The notes under the pieces: model-generated
The model's database searches: none
Told to the model about the DNA's origin: nothing
What the model saw: only the letters and a program-made list of their open reading frames with translations
Shown: positions 17,716-27,705 of the stretch, one piece after another
How positions within the stretch are numbered: position 1 is the stretch's first letter
How the letters are laid out: each line of letters begins with the position of its first letter
From: Caecibacteroides pullorum
GTDB lineage: Bacteria; Bacteroidota; Bacteroidia; Bacteroidales; Bacteroidaceae
Reading direction: 5' to 3'
DNA: 64,000 bases
NCBI RefSeq assembly: GCF_019239235.1
Contig: NZ_JAAZTS010000012.1
Location: 48,991-112,990 of the forward strand
Translations under genes and position numbers: made by a program

Positions 17716-18957
17716 ATGCAACGGAGATTTCAGACATTTATCATATCCCTACTTTTATGCTGCCTGGCATGCCACTCTCTGCAAGCAACAGAAGAGCAAA
17801 TGCAACCCCAAGATGACGGCATCCGTCTCAGCCTGCTGACCTGTGGCCCCGGCAAGGAAATCTATTCCCTCTTCGGACATACAGCCATCCGTTATGAAAA
17901 CCGTCGGAAGGGCATCGATGTGGTATTCAACTACGGTTTGTTCAGTTTTCAGTCGTCCAACTTCATCCTTCGTTTCACCCTTGGCGAAACGGACTACCGG
18001 CTTGGAGCAACGGAATACAAATACTTTCTTTCGGAATACCTGCTGGACAACCGCGACGTCTGGGAACAGACCCTGAACCTGACTACGGAAGAAAAACAAA
18101 AATTGATAAATCAATTGGAGGAAAACTATCGGCCGGAAAACCGTGTCTACCGCTATAATTTCTTCTATGACAACTGCGCCACACGCCCGCGCGATCAGGT
18201 GGAACGTGCCGTAAACAACAGCCTGCGCTATTCCGACGATATGACGACGACCGATACAGGACGAAGCTTCCGAGACATCGTCCATCAATATTGTCAGGGA
18301 CATCCATGGTCACAGTTTGGTATCGACCTCTGTCTCGGCAGCGAGGCAGACCGCCCCATCAGCCGACATCAGATGATGTTTGCCCCCTTTTATCTGAAAG
18401 ATTTTTTCGCTACCGCCACCCTAGCCGACAGTACAGGTATCGGTACACGTCCTTTGGTGAGTCAGACTGAACAGCCCGTTGTCATTCCCGATGAAGACAA
18501 ACAAACGGAAACGACTCTTTTTACGCCTTTACTGACAGCCACGCTTTTGTTCCTGTTTGTGTGTGCCTGCTCTTGGTATGGAGTTCGCAGGCAAAGAAGT
18601 CTATGGGGCATCGACCTTATTCTTTTTACAGTTGCCGGACTCAGCGGATGCATCCTGGCATTCCTGGCACTGTTCTCATCCCATCCGACAGTAAGTTCCA
18701 ACTATATACTTTTCGCACTCCATCCCCTGCATCTATTCTGTCTGCCCTGGATGATAAAAAAGGTGCGAAAAAGACAAACGAGCCGCTACATGCAGGCTAA
18801 TTTTGTCGTTTTAACATTATTTATATTGTTATGGGCTATAATTCCGCAAAAAATCAATCCGACAATGCTACCTTTGGCACTTTGTTTGCTGGTACGTTCA
18901 GCAAGCAACTTGATTTTATCCCATAAACAAGGCTTAAGAAGAAGAATAAAGAGATGA
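17716..18957 (+). CDS. DUF4105 membrane protein, candidate lipoprotein N-acyltransferase (Lnb-like)
   Basis: 413 residues from the ATG at 17716. A hydrophobic leader (1-24) is followed by a DUF4105 domain with a probable papain-like His/Cys pair, H55 in SLFGHTAIR and C154 in FYDNCATRP, and by about five membrane segments in the C-terminal 150 residues. Bacteroides lipoproteins are N-acylated by an enzyme called Lnb that is unrelated to Lnt; my recollection is that it belongs to this family, which I cannot verify here. The stop overlaps the next start (ATGA), so the pair is coupled. Confidence 0.7.
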   Translation: MQRRFQTFIISLLLCCLACHSLQATEEQMQPQDDGIRLSLLTCGPGKEIYSLFGHTAIRYENRRKGIDVVFNYGLFSFQSSNFILRFTLGETDYRLGATEYKYFLSEYLLDNRDVWEQTLNLTTEEKQKLINQLEENYRPENRVYRYNFFYDNCATRPRDQVERAVNNSLRYSDDMTTTDTGRSFRDIVHQYCQGHPWSQFGIDLCLGSEADRPISRHQMMFAPFYLKDFFATATLADSTGIGTRPLVSQTEQPVVIPDEDKQTETTLFTPLLTATLLFLFVCACSWYGVRRQRSLWGIDLILFTVAGLSGCILAFLALFSSHPTVSSNYILFALHPLHLFCLPWMIKKVRKRQTSRYMQANFVVLTLFILLWAIIPQKINPTMLPLALCLLVRSASNLILSHKQGLRRRIKR

Positions 18958-20522
18958 AAAAAGGACTGATAACCTCCATATTAGTGTTGACTTTCGGCGG
19001 ACTGCAGGCTCAGCCACTACCGTCTACGCCCAAACTGGTCGTAACTCTGACCATCGACCAGCTCCGCACAGATTATCTGGAGGCATTTTCGGCCTTATAC
19101 GGGGAAAAAGGATTCAAAAGGCTGATGCGTGAAGGCAAAGTCTACATGCAAGCCGAAATGCCCTTCGACAAACCCGACCGCGCATCGGCTACAGCGACAC
19201 TATTCAGCGGCTGTTCACCTTCTACACATGGAATCATCGCTACCAAATGGATGGACGTGTCTACCCTGACACCGCGCAATTGCGTGGAGGATCCCAACTT
19301 CATGGGCAACTACACCAACCAAAACAGCTCTCCGGCCCAATTGCTGACATCGACCATTGCCGACGAGCTGAAAGTAGCCACGCGCAATGCAGGAAAAGTA
19401 TATGCCATCGCACCCTTCCGCGATGCAGCAGTCTTGAGTGCCGGCCATGCAGGCGACGGTGCTTTCTGGATTAACAAGACAAATGGAAAGTGGTGTGGAA
19501 GTACCTATTACCCGGAATTCCCCGAATGGCTGAACCAATACAATGACTCCAGCTCCGTGGATTTCCGCATTAAAGATATCACTTGGATGCCCCTGCATCA
19601 GGTATCCAGCTACAAATACCTGTCCGACTGGCGGACAGAGCCATTCAAGTACATTTTTGAAAGTGAACGAGAAAACAAGTTCTACCGACTGGCAGCAAGC
19701 CCCCTCATAAACGATGAGGTCAACCTGCTGACAGAAAGGCTGTTGGAGAAAAGTGGAATAGGCAGAGATGATATCCCCGACCTTCTGGCGCTCACCTACT
19801 ATGCGGGCAACTACAATCACCGCAGCACCCGCGAATGCGCCATGGAAATGCAGGACATCTATGCCCGTCTGGACCGAAGCATTGCTACCCTGCTCGACAT
19901 GCTCGACCGGAAAATAGGACTGAACAACCTCATTCTGTGCATCGCATCCACCGGTTATGCCGATCCCGATCCTGCAGATACGGGAATCTACCGCATCCCT
20001 GGAGGAGAGTTCCACCTGAACCGCTGTGCCACTCTGCTCAACATGTATCTTATGGCAACCTATGGCGCCGGACAGTATGTGGAAACTTATTACGACCAAC
20101 AAATTTATCTTAATCATAAACTTCTGGAAGACAAGCAGCTGGACCTGACGGAAATTCTGGAAAAATCAGCTGCATTCCTGGTACAGTTCAGTGGTGTAGA
20201 CCAAGTCTATTCCTCACACCGGCTGCTATTGGGTTCCTGGTCTCCCCAGATAGACCGCATCCGCAACAGTTACCACCGCAAGCGCTCGGGCGACCTGCTG
20301 ATCAAAGTACTGCCAGGATGGACCATTGTTCAGGAAAATGGCAATGACAACCGTGCCGTGCGAGCTGCCGAAATTCCCGCACCACTGATTCTCATGGGTG
20401 GAGGAATCAAAGCAGGAAAAGTGCGGACACCTGTCAGTGCCGATCGCATCGCCCCTACTTTGAGCAGTGTGATGCGCATACGTGCTCCGAATGGATGCAC
20501 AGCCACTCCGCTCGAATTTTGA
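18954..20522 (+). CDS. secreted alkaline phosphatase superfamily hydrolase (PafA-like)
   Basis: 522 residues with a signal peptide ending LQAQP (about 20). The fold of the alkaline phosphatase/nucleotide pyrophosphatase superfamily is shown by TIDQLRTDYL (metal-binding aspartate, about residue 35) and PDRASATATLFSGCSPSTHGI (nucleophilic Thr in the 'ATATLFSG' segment, about residues 75-82). This matches phosphate-irrepressible PafA phosphomonoesterases of Bacteroidota, which release phosphate in the periplasm. However, later metal-binding histidines are less obvious, so activity on a given substrate is uncertain. Coupled to the DUF4105 gene by a 4-bp overlap. Confidence 0.78.
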   Translation: MKKGLITSILVLTFGGLQAQPLPSTPKLVVTLTIDQLRTDYLEAFSALYGEKGFKRLMREGKVYMQAEMPFDKPDRASATATLFSGCSPSTHGIIATKWMDVSTLTPRNCVEDPNFMGNYTNQNSSPAQLLTSTIADELKVATRNAGKVYAIAPFRDAAVLSAGHAGDGAFWINKTNGKWCGSTYYPEFPEWLNQYNDSSSVDFRIKDITWMPLHQVSSYKYLSDWRTEPFKYIFESERENKFYRLAASPLINDEVNLLTERLLEKSGIGRDDIPDLLALTYYAGNYNHRSTRECAMEMQDIYARLDRSIATLLDMLDRKIGLNNLILCIASTGYADPDPADTGIYRIPGGEFHLNRCATLLNMYLMATYGAGQYVETYYDQQIYLNHKLLEDKQLDLTEILEKSAAFLVQFSGVDQVYSSHRLLLGSWSPQIDRIRNSYHRKRSGDLLIKVLPGWTIVQENGNDNRAVRAAEIPAPLILMGGGIKAGKVRTPVSADRIAPTLSSVMRIRAPNGCTATPLEF

Positions 20523-20618
20523 CCTGTTTTTTCCTTACAAGCAGACAAGAGCCCCGCTTCGTTGCCTGAATGTAACCATTTTCTTGTCTGATAACGGATT
20601 ATTGGAAAAAACTCACTG

Positions 20619-20655
20619 TAACTTTGTGCCCAGTGGAGTGAATTTCTTACCTTTG
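20619..20655 (+). promoter_or_regulatory. tandem -7 boxes upstream of secA
   Basis: TAACTTTG (20619-20626) and TACCTTTG (20648-20655) are both full matches. The TTTG of the first could also serve as the -33 element of the second (21-nt gap). The leader to the ATG at 20711 would be about 50 to 80 nt. Confidence 0.6.
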
Positions 20656-20710
20656 CACAGCAAAAAACAATTATCAACCAACATTGCAATAAAATAAAAA
20701 CAATTATAAA

Positions 20711-23700
20711 ATGGGATTTAATGAATTTTTAAGCTCGATTTTCGGCAACAAATCCACCCGCGACATGAAGGAAATACAACCGTGGGTAGAAAAGGTGAAA
20801 GCCGCATACCCGGAAATCGACAGCCTGGACAACGATGCCTTGCGTGCCAAAACAGAAGAATTGAAGGCATACATCCGCAACTCTGCCGCCTCTCAACGTG
20901 CCAAAGTGGACGAACTGAAGGCCACTGTAGAAACTACGGAACTGGAAAAGCGTGAAGAGCTCTTTGCCCAGATCGACAAAATTGAGAAAGAAATACTGGA
21001 AATCTACGAAAAGGCACTCGACGAAGTACTGCCCGCGGCCTTTGCCATCGTAAAGTCGACAGCCAGACGATTTACAGAAAATGAAGAAATTACCGTAACA
21101 GCTAATGACTTCGACCGCCAGCTGGCTGCCACCAAGGATTTCGTCCGTATCGAAGGTGATAAAGCCATCTACAAGAACCATTGGATGGCAGGTGGTAACG
21201 AAATTACTTGGAATATGGTACACTACGACGTACAGCTGTTCGGTGGTGTCGTTCTGCATAAAGGTAAGATTGCCGAAATGGCAACCGGTGAAGGTAAGAC
21301 CCTCGTGGCAACCCTCCCCGTATTCCTCAACGCCCTGACCGGTAACGGTGTACACGTCGTAACAGTGAACGACTATCTGTCCAAGCGTGACTCCGAATGG
21401 ATGGGACCGCTCTACATGTTCCACGGCTTGAGCGTAGACTGTATCGACAAGCATCAGCCCAACTCCGATGCCCGCCGTCGGGCCTACCTGGCCGATATCA
21501 CATTCGGTACCAACAACGAATTCGGCTTCGACTACCTGCGTGACAACATGGCCATCAGCCCGAAAGACCTCGTACAACGTCAACACAACTATGCCATCGT
21601 CGATGAGGTGGACTCTGTATTGATTGACGATGCCCGTACGCCGTTGATTATCTCTGGTCCTGTACCCAAAGGTGACGACCAACTGTTCGAACAGCTCCGT
21701 CCGCTGGTAGAAAGACTGGTAGAGGCACAAAAAAGATTGGCTACCCAGTATCTGGCTGACGCCAAACGTCTCATCGCTTCCAGCGACAAGAAAGAACAGG
21801 AAGAAGGCTTCCTCTCCCTCTACCGCAGCCACAAGGCATTGCCTAAGAACAAACCGCTCATCAAGTTCCTGAGCGAACAGGGCGTAAAAGCTGGTATGCT
21901 GAAGACCGAGGAAATCTACATGGAGCAGAACAACAAACGTATGCACGAAGTGACCGATCCGCTCTACTTCGTCATCGACGAGAAACTGAACAGTGTAGAT
22001 CTGACCGACAAGGGTGTGGACCTCATCAGCGGTAACTCAGCCGACCCCACTCTCTTCGTACTGCCCGATATCACAGCCCAGCTCTCTGAACTGGAAAATG
22101 AAAAGGATCTGACAGAAGAAGAACGTCTGGCGAAGAAGGACGCCCTGCTCACCAATTATGCAATCAAGTCGGAACGCGTACATACCATCAATCAGCTGCT
22201 GAAGGCTTACACCATGTTCGAAAAAGACGACGAATACGTTGTAATAGACGGACAGGTGAAGATTGTGGACGAGCAGACAGGCCGTATTATGGAAGGTCGT
22301 CGCTACTCTGACGGTTTGCATCAGGCCATCGAAGCCAAAGAAGGTGTAAAGGTAGAAGCTGCCACGCAAACATTCGCAACCATTACCTTGCAGAACTATT
22401 TCCGTATGTACCATAAGTTGTCAGGTATGACCGGTACAGCCGAAACGGAAGCCGGCGAATTCTGGGATATCTACAAACTGGATGTTGTTGTCATCCCGAC
22501 CAATCGCCCCATTGCCCGCAAGGATATGAACGACCGTGTCTACAAGACAAAACGCGAGAAATACAAAGCTGTCATCGAAGAAATCGAAGCCATGGTACAT
22601 GCCGGACGTCCCGTGCTGGTAGGTACGACATCGGTAGAAATCTCGGAAATGCTGAGCAAGATGCTGACCATGCGCAAGATTCCCCACAACGTATTGAACG
22701 CCAAACTGCACCAAAAAGAAGCCGACATCGTGGCGCAAGCCGGTCAGAGCAGTACGGTGACCATTGCCACCAATATGGCCGGTCGTGGTACCGATATCAA
22801 GCTGAGCCCGGAAGTAAAAGCCGCAGGCGGTCTGGCCATCATCGGTACGGAGCGTCACGAATCCCGCCGTGTAGACCGTCAGTTGCGTGGTCGTGCCGGA
22901 CGTCAAGGCGACCCGGGTTCATCCGTATTTTTCGTTTCACTGGAAGACGACCTGATGCGTTTGTTCTCATCCGACCGTATCGCTGGTGTGATGGACAAAT
23001 TGGGCTTCAAGGAAGGCGAAATGATCGAACACAGCATGATTTCCAAGTCCATCGAACGCGCACAGAAGAAAGTAGAAGAAAACAACTTCGGTATCCGTAA
23101 ACGTCTGTTGGAATACGACGACGTAATGAACAAGCAACGTACCGTAGTTTATACCAAACGCCGCCATGCCTTGATGGGAGAACGTATCGGTATGGATATC
23201 GTCAACATGATTTGGGACCGTTGTGCCAACGCTATTGAAGCACCAGATTATGAAAACTGCAAGATGGATATCCTGCAGACGTTGGCCATGGAAGCTCCTT
23301 TCAGCGAAGAGGAATTCAAGAACGAGAAGAAGGAAAAATTGGCAGACAAGACATTCGAAGCTGCTATGGAACTCTTCAAACGCAAGACTGAACGCATGGC
23401 ACAGATAGCCTATCCGGTCATCAAGCAAGTATACGAGAACCAAGGTCACATGTATGAGAATATTCTCATACCCATCACCGATGGCAAACGTATGTACAAT
23501 ATCTCCTGTAACCTGAAAGCTGCTTACGAAAGCGAATGTAAGGAAGTGGTGAAGTCGTTCGAAAAGAGCATCCTGCTCCATGTTATCGACGAAGCTTGGA
23601 AAGAAAACCTGCGCGAACTGGACGAACTGAAACACTCTGTACAGAACGCAAGCTACGAACAGAAAGATCCGCTGTTGATTTACAAGCTGGAATCTGTTAA

Positions 23701-24040
23701 CCTGTTCGATGCCATGGTTGACAAGATTAATAACCAAACCATTTCTATCTTGATGCGCGGCCAGATACCTGTACAAGAAGCTCCGGCCGAAAGCCAACAA
23801 GAGCCTCAACGCAACGTAGAGGTACGCCAAGCTGCTCCCGAACAGCGTCAGGACATGAGTAAATACCGTGAGCAGAAGGTCGACTTGAATGATCCGAATC
23901 AGCAAGCTGCCGCTGCAAGAGATACACGCGAACAGCCTAAACGCGAACCCATCCGTGCCGAAAAGACGGTTGGCCGTAATGATCCCTGCCCATGCGGAAG
24001 TGGCAAGAAATACAAGAATTGTCACGGAAGAAATCTCTGA
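20711..24040 (+). CDS. secA: preprotein translocase ATPase SecA
   Basis: 1109 residues, longer than the 901-residue E. coli protein but normal for Bacteroidota. Walker A is [11 protein letters not shown] (about residue 189), the DEAD-box-like Walker B is [17 protein letters not shown] (about 296), and the second helicase domain carries [12 protein letters not shown] and [14 protein letters not shown]. The C-terminus has a glutamine-rich linker and the zinc-binding [14 protein letters not shown] motif for SecB/ribosome contact. It drives Sec export. A two-hairpin terminator region follows. Confidence 0.98.
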   Translation: MGFNEFLSSIFGNKSTRDMKEIQPWVEKVKAAYPEIDSLDNDALRAKTEELKAYIRNSAASQRAKVDELKATVETTELEKREELFAQIDKIEKEILEIYEKALDEVLPAAFAIVKSTARRFTENEEITVTANDFDRQLAATKDFVRIEGDKAIYKNHWMAGGNEITWNMVHYDVQLFGGVVLHKGKIAEMATGEGKTLVATLPVFLNALTGNGVHVVTVNDYLSKRDSEWMGPLYMFHGLSVDCIDKHQPNSDARRRAYLADITFGTNNEFGFDYLRDNMAISPKDLVQRQHNYAIVDEVDSVLIDDARTPLIISGPVPKGDDQLFEQLRPLVERLVEAQKRLATQYLADAKRLIASSDKKEQEEGFLSLYRSHKALPKNKPLIKFLSEQGVKAGMLKTEEIYMEQNNKRMHEVTDPLYFVIDEKLNSVDLTDKGVDLISGNSADPTLFVLPDITAQLSELENEKDLTEEERLAKKDALLTNYAIKSERVHTINQLLKAYTMFEKDDEYVVIDGQVKIVDEQTGRIMEGRRYSDGLHQAIEAKEGVKVEAATQTFATITLQNYFRMYHKLSGMTGTAETEAGEFWDIYKLDVVVIPTNRPIARKDMNDRVYKTKREKYKAVIEEIEAMVHAGRPVLVGTTSVEISEMLSKMLTMRKIPHNVLNAKLHQKEADIVAQAGQSSTVTIATNMAGRGTDIKLSPEVKAAGGLAIIGTERHESRRVDRQLRGRAGRQGDPGSSVFFVSLEDDLMRLFSSDRIAGVMDKLGFKEGEMIEHSMISKSIERAQKKVEENNFGIRKRLLEYDDVMNKQRTVVYTKRRHALMGERIGMDIVNMIWDRCANAIEAPDYENCKMDILQTLAMEAPFSEEEFKNEKKEKLADKTFEAAMELFKRKTERMAQIAYPVIKQVYENQGHMYENILIPITDGKRMYNISCNLKAAYESECKEVVKSFEKSILLHVIDEAWKENLRELDELKHSVQNASYEQKDPLLIYKLESVNLFDAMVDKINNQTISILMRGQIPVQEAPAESQQEPQRNVEVRQAAPEQRQDMSKYREQKVDLNDPNQQAAAARDTREQPKREPIRAEKTVGRNDPCPCGSGKKYKNCHGRNL

Positions 24041-24053
24041 AAGTAACTAAAAG

Positions 24054-24083
24054 ATAACAAGAACAAATAAAAAATCTTGTTAT
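24054..24083 (+). other. AT-rich hairpin just after secA
   Basis: ATAACAAGA (24054-24062) pairs with TCTTGTTAT (24075-24083) across a 12-nt A-rich loop. It precedes the stronger terminator hairpin and may protect the mRNA end. Confidence 0.5.
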
Positions 24084-24094
24084 ACCCATTTAAC

Positions 24095-24136
24095 AAAAGC
24101 CTTGAACGGTTAAAAAACAGTTCAAGGCTTTTCTTT
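24095..24136 (+). terminator. rho-independent terminator of secA
   Basis: AAAAGCCTTGAAC (24095-24107) and GTTCAAGGCTTTT (24120-24132) form a perfect 13-bp stem, followed by a T-rich tail (TCTTTT). Confidence 0.85.
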
Positions 24137-24151
24137 TACCACTTAAAAGAT

Positions 24152-24159
24152 TATTTTTG
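24152..24159 (+). promoter_or_regulatory. -7 box for the DUF6340 lipoprotein gene
   Basis: TATTTTTG, 30 nt upstream of the ATG at 24190 and directly downstream of the secA terminator. Confidence 0.55.
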
Positions 24160-24189
24160 CTACCAGATAAATAGAAAAGTAATATCCCG

Positions 24190-25305
24190 ATGAAGAAAAA
24201 ACTACTTTATTGCTTAGCTACAATCGGTTTGCTGTGCCTAAACGCCTGTCAAACTGTCGAACAGCTATCCATAGACTATATGCTACCGGCAGAGGTCAGT
24301 TTTCCGGCCAACTTGAGGCGTGTCGGTATCGTAAACAATATGCCTGATAATCCAGACAACAAACTTATTACAAGTTCAGAAGATAAGAACAAAGATAAAA
24401 CAGAAATAGCCCGCCGTACAGACTACTATAACGGCGATCCCCGAATCACTACCGAAACCTTAGCAGAATCCATAGCCAATGAAAATTATTTCGATCTGGT
24501 CGTTATTTGTGATTCAGCACTAAGAAGCCAAGATAGAGCGCCCAGAGAAGCTACCCTATCCAGTGAAGAAGTTGTTCAGTTGACCCATGATTTGGGAGTA
24601 GATTTCCTCATTGCGCTGGAAAATGTTCAATTCCGCTCTTTACGCAAAGTAAGTTACCTGCCGGACTGGAGAGTATTCTACGGTACCGTAGATGTTAAAG
24701 TCTATCCGACTGTAAAAGTCTATCTGCCTAATCGGAAAATACCCATGGTAACCGTAAACTGTACCGATAGTATTTTCTGGGATGCATCCAGCAGCAGTGA
24801 AACACAAATCTTCAACCAACTGATTTCTGAAAAAGATATGATAGAACAAGCTTCCAGCTTTGCTGGTACTGTTCCTGTAAAATATTTGCTTCCCTATTGG
24901 AAAACAGCCAAACGTTATCTTTTCACCGGAGGTACCGTCAACATGCGCGATGCAGCCATTTACGTCAAAGAAAACAACTGGCCGGAAGCCATACGCCTGT
25001 GGGAAACCGAATACAACAGTAAAAAAGGCAAAAAGAAAATGTATGCAGCCTATAATATTGCTTTGGGATATGAAATGCAGGATAGCATAAATACCGCCTA
25101 TGATTGGGCCGTCAAGGCACAGGAAGTAGCTAAAAGCATGGCTAAAAACACAGTGAAAGATATAGAAGATGTGGAAAGAGGCAGCTATTCAAGCGATATT
25201 TCCTACTACCTCATGACAAGTTCTTATGTCAGTGAATTACAGGAACGTAAAAACGGATTGGTACGCCTGAATGTCCAAATGCAAAGAATTAATGATGATT
25301 TTTAG
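24190..25305 (+). CDS. DUF6340 family lipoprotein
   Basis: 371 residues. The signal peptide ends in a lipobox with C20 (LLCLNAC), so the mature protein is an acylated envelope lipoprotein. The region from residue 30 to 260 matches DUF6340 proteins of Bacteroidales (early PAEVSFPANLRRVGIVNNM segment), and the C-terminal third looks like TPR helices (YNIALGYEMQDSINTAYDWAVKA near 280-305). No enzyme motif is seen and the function is unknown. It has its own promoter and stands alone. Confidence 0.7.
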   Translation: MKKKLLYCLATIGLLCLNACQTVEQLSIDYMLPAEVSFPANLRRVGIVNNMPDNPDNKLITSSEDKNKDKTEIARRTDYYNGDPRITTETLAESIANENYFDLVVICDSALRSQDRAPREATLSSEEVVQLTHDLGVDFLIALENVQFRSLRKVSYLPDWRVFYGTVDVKVYPTVKVYLPNRKIPMVTVNCTDSIFWDASSSSETQIFNQLISEKDMIEQASSFAGTVPVKYLLPYWKTAKRYLFTGGTVNMRDAAIYVKENNWPEAIRLWETEYNSKKGKKKMYAAYNIALGYEMQDSINTAYDWAVKAQEVAKSMAKNTVKDIEDVERGSYSSDISYYLMTSSYVSELQERKNGLVRLNVQMQRINDDF

Positions 25306-25336
25306 TAAAAATCGGCAAAGGTTATCTTTTTTTTCC

Positions 25337-25344
25337 TACCTTTG
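25337..25344 (+). promoter_or_regulatory. -7 box for the 147-aa acidic protein gene
   Basis: TACCTTTG, 26 nt upstream of the ATG at 25371. Confidence 0.55.
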
Positions 25345-25370
25345 AAAAGAATAATAGAATATAAGCGATT

Positions 25371-25814
25371 ATGAAACTCAGTCAAACCTCACTCTCCCTA
25401 CTGGAGAATACCATAAAAAAAGCTGTAAGCAGATACAATTGTGCCTGCGATCAAGCCATCGTGACAGATATTCATCTACAAGTGACTCCCAATATCGGCG
25501 AATTGTCCATCTATAACGACGATGACGAGGTTTTGGCCAATACAACCATTGAAGAATGGGGAACTTATGACGGTAATGACTTCAACAAAGACATAGAGCG
25601 TATCTTATCCGGCCTGCTGAACGACATGAAAAACGCAGGTGATTTCGATAAGATGACTATTCTGAAACCATTCTCTTTCGTTTTGGTAGATGAAGATAAG
25701 GAAACACTTGCCGAATTGTTGCTGATAGATGACGACACCCTGCTGGTCAACGAAGAATTGCTCAAAGGACTGGACGAGGAACTGGACGAATTCCTTAAGA
25801 AGTTATTGGAATAA
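25371..25814 (+). CDS. conserved acidic protein of unknown function
   Basis: 147 residues, no signal peptide and no membrane segment, so cytoplasmic. It is strongly acidic, with a Glu/Asp/Leu-rich C-terminus (LLKGLDEELDEFLKKLLE) likely to be helical. I recognise no family. The layout, with its own promoter and a strong terminator, shows a single-gene transcription unit, and codon use resembles the neighbours. Confidence 0.75.
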   Translation: MKLSQTSLSLLENTIKKAVSRYNCACDQAIVTDIHLQVTPNIGELSIYNDDDEVLANTTIEEWGTYDGNDFNKDIERILSGLLNDMKNAGDFDKMTILKPFSFVLVDEDKETLAELLLIDDDTLLVNEELLKGLDEELDEFLKKLLE

Positions 25815-25836
25815 TATTTCCGATATCAAATACAAC

Positions 25837-25892
25837 AAAACTCCCCTTCTAATTCCTGCCTGCATGGCAAAATAAGAAGGGGAGTTTTTTGT
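25837..25892. terminator. bidirectional terminator between convergent genes
   Basis: AAAACTCCCCTTCT (25837-25850) pairs with AGAAGGGGAGTTTT (25875-25888) in a 14-bp stem, followed on plus by a T-run. The minus-strand reading also ends in T residues, so it can serve the GH123-like gene too. Confidence 0.85.
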
Positions 25893-25918
25893 TTCTTGGA
25901 ACAATCCGAAAAGAACTG

Positions 25919-27700
25919 CTACAGACGATTCAGCAGTTCATGCAATTCGTTCACATCCTTCTCCGGATGATTGCGTCCATCGGGAAGAGCCTCAAGCGTA
26001 AACTTGGTAAGCATCTTATTCAAACGAGACAACTTGCCTTTGTCTCCCTTACGGGTAAATTCTTCACGAAGGATACGAATCTTCTCACACACTTGCACAC
26101 CTTCCGTCATCCGTTCAAAACGTATGCTGCTGCGAGGGCCGGGATAGACACTGTATGTATCTCCGGCTGCCCATGTACGGAAACGGGAATCACGTAAAGG
26201 ATCGGCCGTCCAGCTGTTGAAAGACCAACGCAAATATCCATCATACCCTTCAGCCACGGCATGTACCATAGTCCACACTGCCTCGGCCGGACGTGAGAAA
26301 GTAAATGTATTTGGGAAAGCCTCTGAACAACAAGTATAGTAAGTACTGATTTGCCCTTTCGCCTCACGAGCTTTCTTCACGTCCGCAGGAAATTTCTGTC
26401 CGAGCGCAATGCAATAATAGTAAAGATCCGGTTCTATTTCCGGATGATAGTTCCCTGCCAAAGTTATCTTAAATTCTGGATCTGCCGCACGAACAACCTT
26501 TATGGCTTCACGCATAGCCTCCATCGGACGTTCGTCCATTGAGATCGCTGTACGCTCGAACCAACCCTTCTCGCGAAGATGGCGGGCAAAGTCTTTCAGG
26601 AAAGTACCCCAATACTCCGCATAAGCGGCATCACCCGGTTTGGTTTCCAGAAAAACGACACGATTGGTAGCTTCATCATAGTAATCAAAGTTCAAAGCCC
26701 AGGGAATCATGGTATAGCAACTGATCAGCCCTTTCAAACCGATATCTTCGGTCATGAATTCCACCCACTTGTCGAAAGCAGCATAACCAAATTCCCAGGA
26801 ACCGTCCAGCTTCTTGATACGGGTCACCATACTGTCAAAATGATCCTCCGTCTGGCCGTTCCAAGGTTTATGCATAATGCTGGCCGTGATGGCCTTCTGA
26901 CCGGCATTGGCCAACATCTTCATAATGGGGCGCATGGCGTCAAAATGCTCCTTGCTCCAAAGAGGCACCTGATAATAGCGGGCCACGGCATACGGGTTCT
27001 GCCACAAATCCAGGTCAAACTTCCAGTCCTGCGGAGACGGAAGCGTACGGTTCACCACCTTCACTTCAAAAGGCAGGGAAAGCGGTTCCAAACCTTCGGC
27101 ACTAACCGTCAGGAGAGATTTGTAGGTACCGGCCTTGACATCAGAGGGAACCCACACTGTCAGCCAGATCGGCTGCGAACAGCGCTCCCTGACATCCAGT
27201 TCCTGCGCAATGTCGAGCACATCGGCTACCAACGAAGAATCCCACTGGGTCTTGTCGGGACGATGGCCACAACCTCCCTTACCGTCCTTGTTCAGTTCGT
27301 CGGTCATAACGTAACGCACAAAATGAGTCTTCACAGCCGAAGCGGGAATGACGGAGCTGCCGTTCTTCAATTCACCTACTTTCACCTGAACGTTCTTCAA
27401 GGCCTGACGGGTCCACAATACGGCCTGCGCATGCACTCTCTCACCTTTCCAGGCACTCATCCGGGTAGTGCCCTTCTTTGTTTCTAAAGGAATACTCAAC
27501 TTGGGATAGCGTACATCAATGCTTCCCCAAGCCAAAGACACAGGTGCCTGCATCTTGTTCCACACTTCCTCACCATCGTGAGGCTTCGTATCCGTCAATT
27601 CTTCATAAGCGCCCAACGGATACCTTTCCGTGGGCTGCTGGGCACCACACCACAAACTCGCAAAGAGCGCCCAGACAAATAACAATTCTTTCTTTTTCAT
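25919..27700 (-). CDS. GH123-like (DUF4091) glycoside hydrolase, candidate beta-N-acetylgalactosaminidase
   Basis: 593 residues with a signal peptide ending WCGAQ (about residue 20). A beta-sandwich part (about 45-215) precedes a TIM-barrel-like DUF4091 domain. The paired acids D389-E390 in AISMDERPMEA match the adjacent Asp-Glu of GH123 enzymes, which use substrate-assisted catalysis on beta-linked GalNAc. The gene begins 5 bp after the sialidase stop, so both are in one operon; together they could strip sialic acid and then beta-GalNAc from glycans such as ganglioside-like or Sda-type ends. Exact linkage is inferred. Confidence 0.78.
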   Translation of the reverse strand: MKKKELLFVWALFASLWCGAQQPTERYPLGAYEELTDTKPHDGEEVWNKMQAPVSLAWGSIDVRYPKLSIPLETKKGTTRMSAWKGERVHAQAVLWTRQALKNVQVKVGELKNGSSVIPASAVKTHFVRYVMTDELNKDGKGGCGHRPDKTQWDSSLVADVLDIAQELDVRERCSQPIWLTVWVPSDVKAGTYKSLLTVSAEGLEPLSLPFEVKVVNRTLPSPQDWKFDLDLWQNPYAVARYYQVPLWSKEHFDAMRPIMKMLANAGQKAITASIMHKPWNGQTEDHFDSMVTRIKKLDGSWEFGYAAFDKWVEFMTEDIGLKGLISCYTMIPWALNFDYYDEATNRVVFLETKPGDAAYAEYWGTFLKDFARHLREKGWFERTAISMDERPMEAMREAIKVVRAADPEFKITLAGNYHPEIEPDLYYYCIALGQKFPADVKKAREAKGQISTYYTCCSEAFPNTFTFSRPAEAVWTMVHAVAEGYDGYLRWSFNSWTADPLRDSRFRTWAAGDTYSVYPGPRSSIRFERMTEGVQVCEKIRILREEFTRKGDKGKLSRLNKMLTKFTLEALPDGRNHPEKDVNELHELLNRL

Positions 27701-27705
27701 GAGGT

